Program-made: the position numbers and the translations under genes | Virus record (IMG/VR): IMGVR_UViG_3300049855_000139 | Span: 1 to 43,388 of that record | Origin: a virus | Length of the DNA stretch: 43,388 nt | Strand: one strand, 5' to 3' | The notes under the pieces: model-generated | The model's database searches: none | What the model saw: only the letters and a program-made list of their open reading frames with translations | What the model was told of the DNA's origin: nothing | Shown: piece after piece, positions 38,344-43,388 of the stretch | Numbering within the stretch: the first letter of the stretch is position 1 | How the letters are laid out: every line of letters begins with the position of its first letter

Positions 38344-38757
38344 TTAGCCGAGCATCTCACGAAACGCCCGCGCCATCGCGCCCCGGTCGTAATTGTCGTT
38401 ACGCTCCTCGTCGCGGGCGGAGAGCGTTCCCGATCCCTCGCAACGGTAGCAGATACCGCCCGGCCCCGTCGGTTGCCCGTTGACAACGGCGGTGATGAAT
38501 TTCCCCGTCCCCGCACAACGTCCGCAACGCGGGCGGGCATTGAAGCGGTCGATCTCGGCGAGGTAGAACTCTCGCGCCTCTTCGTCCATCGCGAGGACGC
38601 CCGCGCGGGAATCCTTCAGGCGCTTGACGGCAATGACGTGAGGCGTTTCCCAACGGCGAGCTTCCCGGTTCCAGCGGAAGCCCGCGTTCTTGACTTCGTC
38701 CTTCTGAGAGAACTCGCAAGCGGCGATGAAAGTGTTGTTGTTCAGTTTGATAATCAT
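38344..38757 (-). CDS. DUF5710-like protein with DnaJ-type zinc finger (137 aa)
   Basis: Residues 1-45 resemble DUF5710: a short strand start, then KDEVKNAGFRWNREARRWET. A helix region follows, then two zinc-binding repeats of the DnaJ type, CGRCAGTG at 78-85 and CYRCEGSG at 103-110. These bind one or two zinc ions and may contact protein or RNA. There is no J domain. The gene has a repeated promoter with a short leader and an AAAGGA ribosome site. Confidence 0.72.
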   Translation of the reverse strand: MIIKLNNNTFIAACEFSQKDEVKNAGFRWNREARRWETPHVIAVKRLKDSRAGVLAMDEEAREFYLAEIDRFNARPRCGRCAGTGKFITAVVNGQPTGPGGICYRCEGSGTLSARDEERNDNYDRGAMARAFREMLG

Positions 38758-38781
38758 GTTCGTGTCGTCCTTTATGATCCT

Positions 38782-38829
38782 AGAATAAATCATCAGGAGG
38801 AGGAACGCAATAGTACCAAAGTACCGATT
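38782..38829 (-). promoter_or_regulatory. Repeated promoter, leadered version
   Basis: On the minus strand TTGCGT (38805-38810) and TATTCT (38782-38787) are 17 bp apart, with spacer start TCCTCCTCCTGA. The box is the AGTACC variant. The ATG at 38757 is 24 bp downstream of the -10, behind AAAGGA. Confidence 0.78.
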
Positions 38830-39234
38830 TTACTCTTCGCCTGAAGAATCTTTCGGCGGCGTCCGCTTGAAGGCGAAGAAGGCGAAGACCTTCGGGAGCG
38901 GGATGAGCGTCGAGACGCCGCGATAGTTGAGGCGGACGCGGTAAGCGGTCGTGTGGACAGTGTAGGAACTCCCCATATCGCTGATAGTCTCCGCGCGGCC
39001 CTCGCCGACGAGCCGGGCTTCTTCGATTGCGCCGTCGGGAAACAAGACGAGGATCTCCGCCCGTTTCCGGGCGAGGCTTTCGAGCGCCTTCGTTACGTCG
39101 AAGGTCTTCCGCCCGATGGTGACTTGATATCGGAGATGTCCCCAATCGTCAAGCTCCCGGACACGGAAGAAGTCGGAGCGCTTGAGATGCGCCGCCGACG
39201 CGGGCGGCGCGGGCGGCTTAGGCGTAAGCGGCAT
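38830..39234 (-). CDS. Hypothetical protein (134 aa)
   Basis: A Pro/Ala-rich start (MPLTPKPPAPPASAAHLKRS) is followed by a probable alpha/beta region with RVRELDDWGHLRYQVTIGRK, ALESLARKRAEILVLFPDGA and a terminal FAFFAFKR segment. No family was recognised. Its start overlaps the end of the upstream gene by 17 bases. Confidence 0.6.
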   Translation of the reverse strand: MPLTPKPPAPPASAAHLKRSDFFRVRELDDWGHLRYQVTIGRKTFDVTKALESLARKRAEILVLFPDGAIEEARLVGEGRAETISDMGSSYTVHTTAYRVRLNYRGVSTLIPLPKVFAFFAFKRTPPKDSSGEE

Positions 39235-39421
39235 CGAGGTTCACCTTCCCCCGCTTCGCGGCGGCGTCGATGGCTTCGTTGGAGATCGGGAGCGAGCGCC
39301 CGGCGACGAACTTCTTCGCGGCGCGGGCGCTTCCCGTGAACATCATGAAGATGTCGTCGCCCGTGGTGCGGACGATCATCAGGCGGCTTGCAATCGGCTT
39401 AACTTCGTAGGTCGTTTTCAT
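39218..39421 (-). CDS. Hypothetical protein (67 aa)
   Basis: The protein starts MKTTYEVKPIASRLMIVRTT, then FMMFTGSARAAKKFVAGRSL and a short helical end. No family was recognised. The ATG lies 6 bp after the -10 of a repeated promoter and no Shine-Dalgarno sequence is present. Confidence 0.62.
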   Translation of the reverse strand: MKTTYEVKPIASRLMIVRTTGDDIFMMFTGSARAAKKFVAGRSLPISNEAIDAAAKRGKVNLDAAYA

Positions 39422-39475
39422 GTTTTGATTATGTGGGATCGTGAGGAGGAACGCAATAGTACTAAAGTACTGATT
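39422..39475 (-). promoter_or_regulatory. Repeated leaderless-type promoter
   Basis: On the minus strand TTGCGT (39451-39456) and CATAAT (39428-39433) are 17 bp apart, with spacer start TCCTCCTCACGA. CAAAAC leads into the ATG. The AGTACT box lies directly upstream. Confidence 0.78.
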
Positions 39476-39492
39476 TTATTCCTCCTCGAAAA

Positions 39493-39843
39493 TTATTGGA
39501 TCGCGGCGCGGCCCTTCGGCGCTTTCGCGTCGGAGTTCAGGACCGCGCGGAACTCGTCCGGCGTGAGGGCGGCGAGTGCGGCGGCGTATTCGGCCTGAGT
39601 GATCGGATCGTTCTCGATGTTGAAGCGGTTCGACGAAGTGCAATTCGTGAGGTAGAAGTCGGAACCCCAACGGCGGAAGAGGTTATAGCCGGAGCTAACC
39701 TCGCGGGCGAGGATGCCCGTTTTGCAGATGAGAAGGTCATAGGCGTGACCGCGCCGGGCGGGAAGCTCGACGCCCGCCGTGAAGTCGTAGTCGCCCCGGA
39801 TCTCGCAGTTAATAGCGCGTTTGGTGTTGCGTTCGTTGTTCAT
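39493..39843 (-). CDS. Hypothetical protein (116 aa)
   Basis: The protein starts MNNERNTKRAINCEIRGDYD and has a strand-rich centre (HAYDLLICKTGILAREVSSG, FYLTNCTSSNRFNIEN). A C-terminal helix region, QAEYAAALAALTPDEFRAVL, follows. No family was recognised. It is predicted to be expressed from a leaderless message. Confidence 0.6.
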   Translation of the reverse strand: MNNERNTKRAINCEIRGDYDFTAGVELPARRGHAYDLLICKTGILAREVSSGYNLFRRWGSDFYLTNCTSSNRFNIENDPITQAEYAAALAALTPDEFRAVLNSDAKAPKGRAAIQ

Positions 39844-39896
39844 GAGTTTATTCTCGGCTTTCAGGAGGAAGAATGCAATAGTACTAAAGTACCGAA
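39844..39896 (-). promoter_or_regulatory. Repeated leaderless-type promoter
   Basis: On the minus strand TTGCAT (39873-39878) and GAGAAT (39850-39855) are 17 bp apart, with spacer start TCTTCCTCCTGA. AAACTC leads into the ATG at 39843. The upstream gene ends inside the element at a TAG within GTACTTTAG. Confidence 0.78.
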
Positions 39897-40216
39897 TTAC
39901 GCCGGGCGTCATACGAGGCGTTCGCCTTGACATAGGACGCCTTGACACTGTCGAGGGTTCCCGCCATGCGCCCGCGCTTGCCGTAGCCGTCGGCGTGGTA
40001 GACGAAGCCCGTCGCGAGGTCGATCATGAAACACGCGGAGACCTGTCCATTGGTGAGGACGCGGTCGAGAAGGGTGAACTTCCGGCGAACGTCCGTCACC
40101 TGATAACCCGCGTAGGGCGTCGAGGTCCCGAGGGCGTTGTTCGTATTCATGAGATCGACGAGTTCGAGGACGGTCTCGGCGGCGTTGGCGGCGTTGATTA
40201 GCGTGACGTTGTTCAT
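39884..40216 (-). CDS. Hypothetical protein (110 aa)
   Basis: The protein starts MNNVTLINAANAAETVLELV, continues with TPYAGYQVTDVRRKFTLLDR and VSACFMIDLATGFVYHADGY, and ends RRNSVL with its stop inside the next promoter element. The C-terminal Lys/Arg/Gly stretch resembles small nucleic-acid-binding proteins only in composition. A leaderless start is predicted. Confidence 0.6.
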   Translation of the reverse strand: MNNVTLINAANAAETVLELVDLMNTNNALGTSTPYAGYQVTDVRRKFTLLDRVLTNGQVSACFMIDLATGFVYHADGYGKRGRMAGTLDSVKASYVKANASYDARRNSVL

Positions 40217-40270
40217 GAGTCCATCATGCGGGATCATGAGGAGGAACGCAATAGTACCAAAGTACCGATT
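40217..40270 (-). promoter_or_regulatory. Repeated leaderless-type promoter
   Basis: On the minus strand TTGCGT (40246-40251) and CATGAT (40223-40228) are 17 bp apart, with spacer start TCCTCCTCATGA. GGACTC leads into the ATG. The box is the AGTACC variant. Confidence 0.75.
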
Positions 40271-40681
40271 TTAGTCGTCGTCGAAAATTTCTTCGTCATC
40301 GTCGTCGGGGTAGCTGTCCGGCGAAAATTCCCATGACTTGATCCGGGCGGCTCGATGGTGCGCGATGAACTCGGCGCGGTTCGAGAAGAACTTCACGGGA
40401 TCGCGCGGAATCTTCGCGACGACTTTCGCGGCGGCGGGATCGCGCGGGATCTTCACTTCGTTCCTCATCAGGGTAAGCGCCCCGAAACAACGCGGCGCTT
40501 CGGCCTCGGCTTTCTTCCATGCCCGGCCCTTGAGGTTCTGATCCATCGACGTATGGCACGCGAGCGAGGCGTCCGTTAGCGCGTTCGCGACAAAGTTCTC
40601 GGGCGTGTTGCTCCCGAGCCATCCCGGAGGAGCCTCCCGGCGGAAAGGGCATTCCTTACAAGCGGCGCGTTTCGCTTTCAT
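40271..40681 (-). CDS. DUF6283-type protein with acidic tail (136 aa)
   Basis: The protein begins MKAKRAACKECPFRREAPPG, the CxxCPFRR signature shared with the protein at 2787-3125. A Cys-His pair (SLACHTS) and a later Cys (APRCFGALTL) complete a likely metal site. The tail ends in a run of acidic residues (DDDDEEIFDDD). ATGA overlap couples it to the upstream gene. The role of the family is unknown. Confidence 0.72.
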   Translation of the reverse strand: MKAKRAACKECPFRREAPPGWLGSNTPENFVANALTDASLACHTSMDQNLKGRAWKKAEAEAPRCFGALTLMRNEVKIPRDPAAAKVVAKIPRDPVKFFSNRAEFIAHHRAARIKSWEFSPDSYPDDDDEEIFDDD

Positions 40682-41025
40682 AGGGCTTCGATTCTCCGTT
40701 TCCACGCTCCGGCGCGAAGAACGTCGGCTTCTTGGGGATTGTAGATCGTCGAGCGGACGACATTCCCGGAGGCGACTTCGACGAGCGTGACTTCGAGGCG
40801 GCGCGTGTCGATGCTCGACCGCATGAACTCGGCGACGGTCTCGGCCCCACTGAGCGCGGCCCATGCTCCCGAGAGCTTCATGAAATCCCGCGACTCCCCG
40901 GCGACGGGGATTTCTCCGGCGACGATGAGACGATAGGCGAGCGTCGCCTCTTGAAGGACGGTTCCCGGCGCGAGTCCGAAGACGACGCGCGTCCGGGAGA
41001 TATGGCAGATGTAGGGCGCTTTCAT
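40678..41025 (-). CDS. Hypothetical protein (115 aa)
   Basis: The protein starts MKAPYICHISRTRVVFGLAP and contains AYRLIVAGEIPVAGESRDFM, then EFMRSSIDTRRLEVTLVEVA and a helical end. It is probably alpha/beta. No family was recognised. ATGA overlaps link it to both neighbours, including the ComM-like ATPase. Confidence 0.6.
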   Translation of the reverse strand: MKAPYICHISRTRVVFGLAPGTVLQEATLAYRLIVAGEIPVAGESRDFMKLSGAWAALSGAETVAEFMRSSIDTRRLEVTLVEVASGNVVRSTIYNPQEADVLRAGAWKRRIEAL

Positions 41026-41636
41026 TTTGACGCCTCCAAGGATTCCGGCCTCATGTAGTAGAGATCGGCGTATTGCGCCGCTTCCGCCACATGGCGGGCT
41101 TGCAGCGTCGGGGAGGCTCCGAGGTTCGCCACGGCCCGCGCGACGCGAAGGACGGCCTCGTAACGCCACGGGGAGAAGCCAAGCTTCCGGGCGGCGAGTT
41201 CCATCGTCCGGCGAGCGGCGTCGTCGGAGAGTTCGAGGGTGTAGTTCTCTAAGCCGAAAAACTTTGCGCGACAGATACGCTCGGCGGCTTCGGCGAGCCA
41301 TTCCGGGGAATCCTGAGGCGGAGCCGCCATGTCCTTATGAGTCGGCTCGGGAACCTCGACAAGTATCTCGGCGGTCGAGGCGATGCGGAGATCGAAGCGG
41401 CGGAGCCATCTATAGAGCATGCGCGGCGGACAGGTGCAAGCCCGGCGGATCGCGCCATGGTTTCCACACGCGCAAGTATCGACCGCTCGCGCCTTCGGCG
41501 AGAGTTCGGCGAAGGCGGTCAACGTGGTACGCTTGCCGACGCCGCGAGGACCGACGAGCGCGATATTGAGATCCCCGACGAGCGCGATTTCAAGCGCCCG
41601 CTTCGCGACGGCTTTCCCGAAGAGAGTTACGCCCAT
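41022..41636 (-). CDS. Miniature ComM/YifB-like (magnesium chelatase-type) ATPase
   Basis: The 204-residue protein combines the N-terminal P-loop of YifB/ComM proteins (GDLNIALVGPRGVGKRTTLT, Walker A 29-37) with their later signature. The latter is a CxC pair at 55-57, CTC at 67-69 and the PRMLYRWLRRFDLRIAST type segment, followed by VEVPEP. The C-terminal lid helices (FSPWRYEAVLRVARAVANLG) are also present. Bacterial ComM/YifB proteins are about 500 residues; the Walker B and the rest of the AAA core appear to be missing. It may be a degenerate or regulatory form, or depend on a partner. Confidence 0.72.
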   Translation of the reverse strand: MGVTLFGKAVAKRALEIALVGDLNIALVGPRGVGKRTTLTAFAELSPKARAVDTCACGNHGAIRRACTCPPRMLYRWLRRFDLRIASTAEILVEVPEPTHKDMAAPPQDSPEWLAEAAERICRAKFFGLENYTLELSDDAARRTMELAARKLGFSPWRYEAVLRVARAVANLGASPTLQARHVAEAAQYADLYYMRPESLEASK

Positions 41637-41959
41637 GATTCGACGCCCTCCACAAAACGAAAATTCTCTTGCAATAGCGCCGTATCGACGCCATTACGGA
41701 ACGAGTAACCCGTGAAGCCGAGCATCCCGGAATACGGTCCCGACGGGATGACGCCGGAGACCTTCACAAGAATCCAATCGTTGACCTGAAACGCAAGCCC
41801 GGTCTTCGTCTTGACGTTCTTGACGACGATGCCGAGTTTCCACTCGGGACCGTCCCAATGTCCCGCGTATTGCGGGTAGGCTTCATGGGCTTTGTCGGCG
41901 ACGGCGCGAAGGCGAGCCTTCTCCGTGTCGATTTGTTGGGGAGAAAATAAGAAGTTCAT
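41627..41959 (-). CDS. Hypothetical protein (110 aa)
   Basis: A helical start (MNFLFSPQQIDTEKARLRAV) is followed by a beta-rich half with GIVVKNVKTKTGLAFQVNDW, ILVKVSGVIPSGPYSGMLGF and a final FRFVEGVESW. This could be a small SH3- or OB-like barrel. No family was recognised. An AAAGGACT ribosome site precedes the ATG, and its 3' end overlaps the ComM-like gene by 10 bases. Confidence 0.6.
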   Translation of the reverse strand: MNFLFSPQQIDTEKARLRAVADKAHEAYPQYAGHWDGPEWKLGIVVKNVKTKTGLAFQVNDWILVKVSGVIPSGPYSGMLGFTGYSFRNGVDTALLQENFRFVEGVESWA

Positions 41960-41991
41960 AGTCCTTTGCCTTTCGAGAGAAGACGCAATCG

Positions 41992-42243
41992 TTACCGATT
42001 GCGCCATGTATTGATTTGTACGCCGTTATGGAAGACGGGAACATCTAACATCGCTTGCATCCATCCCTGAGACCACGCCTTCAGAATGAGAACCGCGTTC
42101 CCTTTGCCGGGATATTCGCGGATCATGTTCATCCCTTCCGGCCCGCCGACGGGAGCATGCGCCCGGCCTTCGGCGAATGCTTGCCGTCCGAGGGCTTCCG
42201 CCATCTTCCAAAGGTCGTTTTTCTTGATCGTGTTCGTCTTCAT
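41992..42243 (-). CDS. Hypothetical protein (83 aa)
   Basis: The protein starts MKTNTIKKNDLWKMAEALGR, is helical in the first half and ends with WSQGWMQAMLDVPVFHNGVQ. No family was recognised. Leaderless start: the ATG at 42243 is 6 bp from the -10. Confidence 0.6.
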   Translation of the reverse strand: MKTNTIKKNDLWKMAEALGRQAFAEGRAHAPVGGPEGMNMIREYPGKGNAVLILKAWSQGWMQAMLDVPVFHNGVQINTWRNR

Positions 42244-42296
42244 GAGTTTAGTATCGGCTTTCAGGAGGAGGAATGCAATAGTACCAAAGTACCGAT
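42244..42296 (-). promoter_or_regulatory. Repeated leaderless-type promoter
   Basis: On the minus strand TTGCAT (42273-42278) and GATACT (42250-42255) are 17 bp apart, with spacer TCCTCCTCCTGAAAGCC. AAACTC leads into the ATG. Apart from one base in the AGTACC box it is identical to the neighbouring copy at 42441. Confidence 0.8.
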
Positions 42297-42440
42297 TTAC
42301 GCGACGCGCTTCTCGGCGGCGCGGGCGAACAAGGCTTCGAGTTCCTCGGCGGAGTTGACGACGGCGGCGGCGACGGTCTCGACAGTCTCGGAGCCGTCTT
42401 CGTTCGTGGTGATGATTTCGATGTTGATGTTGTTGTTCAT
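42297..42440 (-). CDS. Hypothetical small acidic protein (47 aa)
   Basis: The protein begins MNNNINIEIITTNEDGSETV and ends in an acidic/Ala-rich helix (SAEELEALFARAAEKRVA). It lies exactly between two promoter elements with start and stop flush against them. The clean bracketing supports it as a real gene in spite of its size. Confidence 0.62.
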   Translation of the reverse strand: MNNNINIEIITTNEDGSETVETVAAAVVNSAEELEALFARAAEKRVA

Positions 42441-42493
42441 GAGTTTAGTATCGGCTTTCAGGAGGAGGAATGCAATAGTACTAAAGTACCGAT
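42441..42493 (-). promoter_or_regulatory. Repeated leaderless-type promoter
   Basis: On the minus strand TTGCAT (42470-42475) and GATACT (42447-42452) are 17 bp apart, with spacer TCCTCCTCCTGAAAGCC. AAACTC leads into the ATG at 42440. The upstream stop TAA touches the element. Confidence 0.8.
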
Positions 42494-42670
42494 TTACGGG
42501 TTCGCGCAAACTTTCCCGATTGCCTCGTATGGTCCGAGATGAACGAGGCTCGTCGCGGCGTCGGCGGAGGCGGCTTCGACGCGTCTCCACTCCACCGTGA
42601 AATAGGAGCGGAGAAGCTTGTTCGCGAACGCGTCGTAACGCGTGAGAATCTGTATCGTGTATTTCTTCAC
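42494..42670 (-). CDS. Hypothetical protein (58 aa)
   Basis: The start is GTG at 42670, overlapping the upstream stop as GTGA, which decides it. The sequence (KKYTIQILTRYDAFANKLLR then SYFTVEWRRVEAASADAATS) looks like a small beta-alpha protein of the kind that includes host-takeover proteins. No family was recognised. Confidence 0.58.
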   Translation of the reverse strand: MKKYTIQILTRYDAFANKLLRSYFTVEWRRVEAASADAATSLVHLGPYEAIGKVCANP

Positions 42671-42912
42671 GGCTTCACCCTGAGGACCGGGCGGAATCCG
42701 TCGCGCTTGACTGCTTGGCGCGGGGAGCCGTCCCGCATGTCGATCTCGACGTTGGCGGAGTGAGGAATCACGCCGAGGAAATCGGTCTCCCATCCCCGGC
42801 GCGTCCAAGCGGCGGCGACGCCTCGCCCCATATCGGCGGCGACTTCGACGGTCGAGGCGGAAACCTCATAGGCTTCCGCGCCGTCCGGGATCGTCTCGAA
42901 GATCGTGACCAT
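42667..42912 (-). CDS. Hypothetical protein (81 aa)
   Basis: The protein begins MVTIFETIPDGAEAYEVSAS and includes GVAAAWTRRGWETDFLGVIP; it is mostly beta-strand and Asp/Arg-rich. No family was recognised. Coupled to the next gene by GTGA. Confidence 0.58.
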   Translation of the reverse strand: MVTIFETIPDGAEAYEVSASTVEVAADMGRGVAAAWTRRGWETDFLGVIPHSANVEIDMRDGSPRQAVKRDGFRPVLRVKP

Positions 42913-42913
42913 A

Positions 42914-43198
42914 CTAGCGGCCCTCCGGGAGAGTGATGGGCTTGCAAGCCTTGAGAGCTTCGCCGAGGGCTTCGAGCTTGGAGCCGTAGACGATGGAGAA
43001 GACGGCCCAATCGTATTGGAAGCCGTTACCTTCGGGATTGAGCTTCGCGCCGAAGACCTTAAAGGGATGCGTTTCCGTGCGCGTGTTCTTGTACTTCTCA
43101 ACGAAGCCGAGGACGGTCTTCTCATTGAGCTTGAGCATCCACGCGTCGGGCTTCCCGGTTTGAATCTTGATCCATTGGACTTTGTTCGTGTCGTTCAT
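42914..43198 (-). CDS. Hypothetical protein (94 aa)
   Basis: The protein begins MNDTNKVQWIKIQTGKPDAW and has ETHPFKVFGAKLNPEGNGFQ in the middle and a C-terminal helix (SKLEALGEALKACKPITLPE). No family was recognised. It is predicted to be read from a leaderless transcript and to start a three-gene unit with the two following genes. Confidence 0.6.
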   Translation of the reverse strand: MNDTNKVQWIKIQTGKPDAWMLKLNEKTVLGFVEKYKNTRTETHPFKVFGAKLNPEGNGFQYDWAVFSIVYGSKLEALGEALKACKPITLPEGR

Positions 43199-43250
43199 GA
43201 GTTCAGTATGAAAGATCACGAGGAGGAATGCAATAGTACTAAAGTACCGA
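43199..43250 (-). promoter_or_regulatory. Repeated leaderless-type promoter
   Basis: On the minus strand TTGCAT (43228-43233) and CATACT (43205-43210) are 17 bp apart, with spacer start TCCTCCTCGTGA. GAACTC leads into the ATG at 43198. The AGTACT box lies upstream. Confidence 0.78.
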
Positions 43251-43273
43251 TTGCACGCCTCCCCGTTTTTTTT

Positions 43274-43388
43274 TTAGTCGAACTCGATCCGCGCCGGGTG
43301 AATCCATTGCTCCGGCTCGCCGATGGGCGTCTCAATCTGATATTGCTTTTCGCCGAGGGTGATAACGGTCACGGGTTCCCACTTGGCG
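43274..43388 (-). CDS. Partial hypothetical protein, C-terminal 37 codons
   Basis: An open frame enters from the right edge and ends at a TAA at 43274-43276. The visible part reads AKWEPVTVITLGEKQYQIET at its start and WIHPARIEFD at its end. The start lies outside the window. A run of ten A residues follows on the minus strand, beginning within the TAA stop codon, just before the next promoter element. No family was recognised. Confidence 0.5.
   Translation of the reverse strand, partial: AKWEPVTVITLGEKQYQIETPIGEPEQWIHPARIEFD

Noticed and set aside
42263-42280. Apparent minigene on the plus strand inside the repeated elements: a GGAGG tract, then ATG CAA TAG (Met-Gln-stop).
   Set aside because: The ribosome-site-like tract is only one or two bases from the ATG, too close to work. 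The same bases are explained better as the promoter spacer and -35 read on the other strand.
42455-42475. CCTCCTC in the elements as an anti-Shine-Dalgarno sequence that would block ribosomes.
   Set aside because: It lies between -35 and -10, so it is not transcribed from these promoters and cannot pair with the message or ribosome, except in read-through transcripts.
1-43388. Circular or complete genome with matching ends.
   Set aside because: No direct overlap between the first and last bases was seen. Joining the ends does not give the truncated right-edge gene a convincing start before it runs into the helicase gene.

Overview
The window is a 43.4 kb piece of a double-stranded DNA tailed bacteriophage with a long non-contractile (siphovirus-type) tail. 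The evidence is an almost complete HK97-type virion module: large terminase, portal, MuF-like minor head protein, prohead protease, major capsid, head-tail connectors, tail tube, frameshifted tail chaperones, a 1375-residue tape measure, tail hub and receptor-binding-type proteins. Base composition is moderately GC-rich, and intergenic starts usually carry AAGGA/AGGAG ribosome sites. No integrase or lysogeny repressor is recognisable. The host cannot be named from the sequence. Standard bacterial promoters, Shine-Dalgarno sites and two signal-peptide proteins show that it is a bacterium. The last gene runs off the right edge, so the genome is longer than the window or opened inside a gene.

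Layout. (1) 58-1539: a UvsW/SSL2-type helicase on the minus strand, divergent from (2) 1706-4216, a short rightward arm with a DUF932-type protein, a DUF6283-type protein and small unknown genes, then a Met-type tRNA between hairpin terminators. (3) 4561-32325: one long leftward structural block. Read in its direction of transcription it runs terminase large subunit, sigma-like factor, portal, lysozyme-like protein, secreted protein, MuF-metallopeptidase fusion, protease, capsid, decoration-type proteins, connectors, tail terminator, zinc-finger protein, three paralogous small proteins, tail tube, G/GT chaperones, tape measure, tail tip and fibre proteins, then a membrane/exported cluster with a PAS protein and a holin-like protein. 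(4) 32470-34613: ThyX, a MazG-like pyrophosphohydrolase and small membrane proteins. (5) 34722-43388: about 25 small, mostly unknown leftward genes, including a miniature ComM/YifB-like ATPase and a DnaJ-type zinc-finger protein.

The most unusual feature is regulatory. Ten near-identical elements, nine in the right-hand small-gene region and one in the left arm, sit between a stop codon and the next start codon. Each contains an AGTACY-AA-AGTACC box, a -35 of TTGCAT or TTGCGT, an exactly 17 bp spacer beginning with a TCCTCCTC-type tract, and a -10. In eight of the ten the start codon lies exactly 6 bp after the -10, so the predicted mRNA begins at or next to the AUG (leaderless). The other two have short leaders with normal ribosome sites. 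Three looser relatives occur elsewhere. A second promoter type, TTaGGN-N17-GATAAT within GTCGATAATAA, serves the structural block. A phage-encoded sigma-like protein lies between terminase and portal and is a candidate reader of one of these classes.

Other notable points are a GI(A/P)SxEAFGSGG peptide repeated nine times in the tail hub and fused singly to two other proteins, a metallopeptidase fused to the minor head protein, and a membrane-anchored PAS protein in the late operon.
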